From contig DCUS01000187.1 in NCBI GenBank assembly GCA_002327885.1, forward strand, positions 1-13,849: 13,849 nt of DNA, written 5' to 3'. A program made the position numbers and the translations under genes. Source of the stretch: Syntrophaceae bacterium UBA2208. GTDB taxonomy: Bacteria; Desulfobacterota; BSN033; UBA1163. Under the pieces are notes generated by a model. It ran no database searches. It was not told the DNA's origin and saw only the letters and a program-made list of their open reading frames with translations. Positions 13,830-13,849 of the stretch are shown here, piece by piece. Within the stretch, counting starts at the first letter, position 1; every line of letters starts with the position of its first letter.

Positions 13830-13835
13830 TATACT
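13827..13835 (+). promoter_or_regulatory. Extended -10 promoter element at the right edge
   Basis: TGCTATACT fits the extended -10 form TGnTATAMT. Its TGC is the last part of the outer arm of the nested palindrome, so a protein bound there would cover the promoter. The gene it would drive lies beyond the window. No clear -35 is seen. Confidence 0.5.
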
Positions 13836-13849
13836 TCTTAGTCAGAAGT

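Larger units (their letters stand above)
13316..13849. other. Region after the last intact gene
   Basis: No intact gene is visible on either strand in these 534 bases. They hold a receiver-domain remnant (13379-13534), an 8-bp inverted repeat AGAGGTTG/CAACCTCT (13562-13569 and 13591-13598), a partial copy of the intergenic repeat, and a nested palindrome with an extended -10 element at the right edge. A minus-strand frame at 13546-13770 has no recognisable features. Confidence 0.6.

Noticed and set aside
1..13849. CRISPR array, tRNA or rRNA genes, complete insertion sequence
   Set aside because: I found no regularly spaced repeats with spacers, no cloverleaf with a CCA-type end, and no transposase or integrase frame.

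Overview
The window looks like chromosomal DNA of a mid-GC, Gram-negative-type environmental bacterium. A cleavable signal peptide on a periplasmic solute-binding protein supports this. The dispersed palindromes, the CCCCCC/GGGGGG hairpin and the heptamer tandem between genes resemble what I know from Desulfobacterota (Deltaproteobacteria)-like genomes. That placement is an inference with low confidence, because there is no rRNA or other marker gene here.

Positions 1-8960 form an ordinary metabolic region, all on the + strand. A TIM-barrel sugar phosphate isomerase/epimerase-family gene (21-791) is followed by 409 bp without a gene. That gap holds a dispersed two-hairpin palindrome, a perfect 17-bp tandem repeat and a TTGACA promoter. 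Next is a complete branched-chain amino acid-type (HAAT) ABC transporter in the order binding protein, LivH, LivM, LivG, LivF (1201-7134). A LysE-type exporter (7160-7795) and a FAD-dependent DAO-family oxidoreductase (7797-8960) follow closely. These seven genes are probably one operon that imports amino acids or similar compounds, exports an amino acid or product, and oxidises an amine or amino acid. Hairpins at the binding-protein/LivH and LivH/LivM junctions may set the relative amounts of the subunits.

Positions 8961-13849 are an accessory-looking segment. It holds one minus-strand SEC-C zinc-motif protein (9174-10604) and four small plus-strand genes: two uncharacterised proteins, a TPR protein, and a helix-turn-helix/coiled-coil protein. 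A decayed receiver-domain fragment and a structured palindrome with an extended -10 promoter lie at the right edge. The SEC-C gene sits between two nearly identical 21-bp direct repeats, and a third partial copy lies at 13.6 kb. The spacers after 11979 and 12826 share ordered sequence blocks and attC-like folding, which raises the possibility of a degenerate gene-cassette array without an integrase in view. The first small gene (11048-11398) looks frameshifted near its end.

The most interesting material is the repeat and spacer architecture of the right third. The left two thirds are well-understood transport and metabolism genes.
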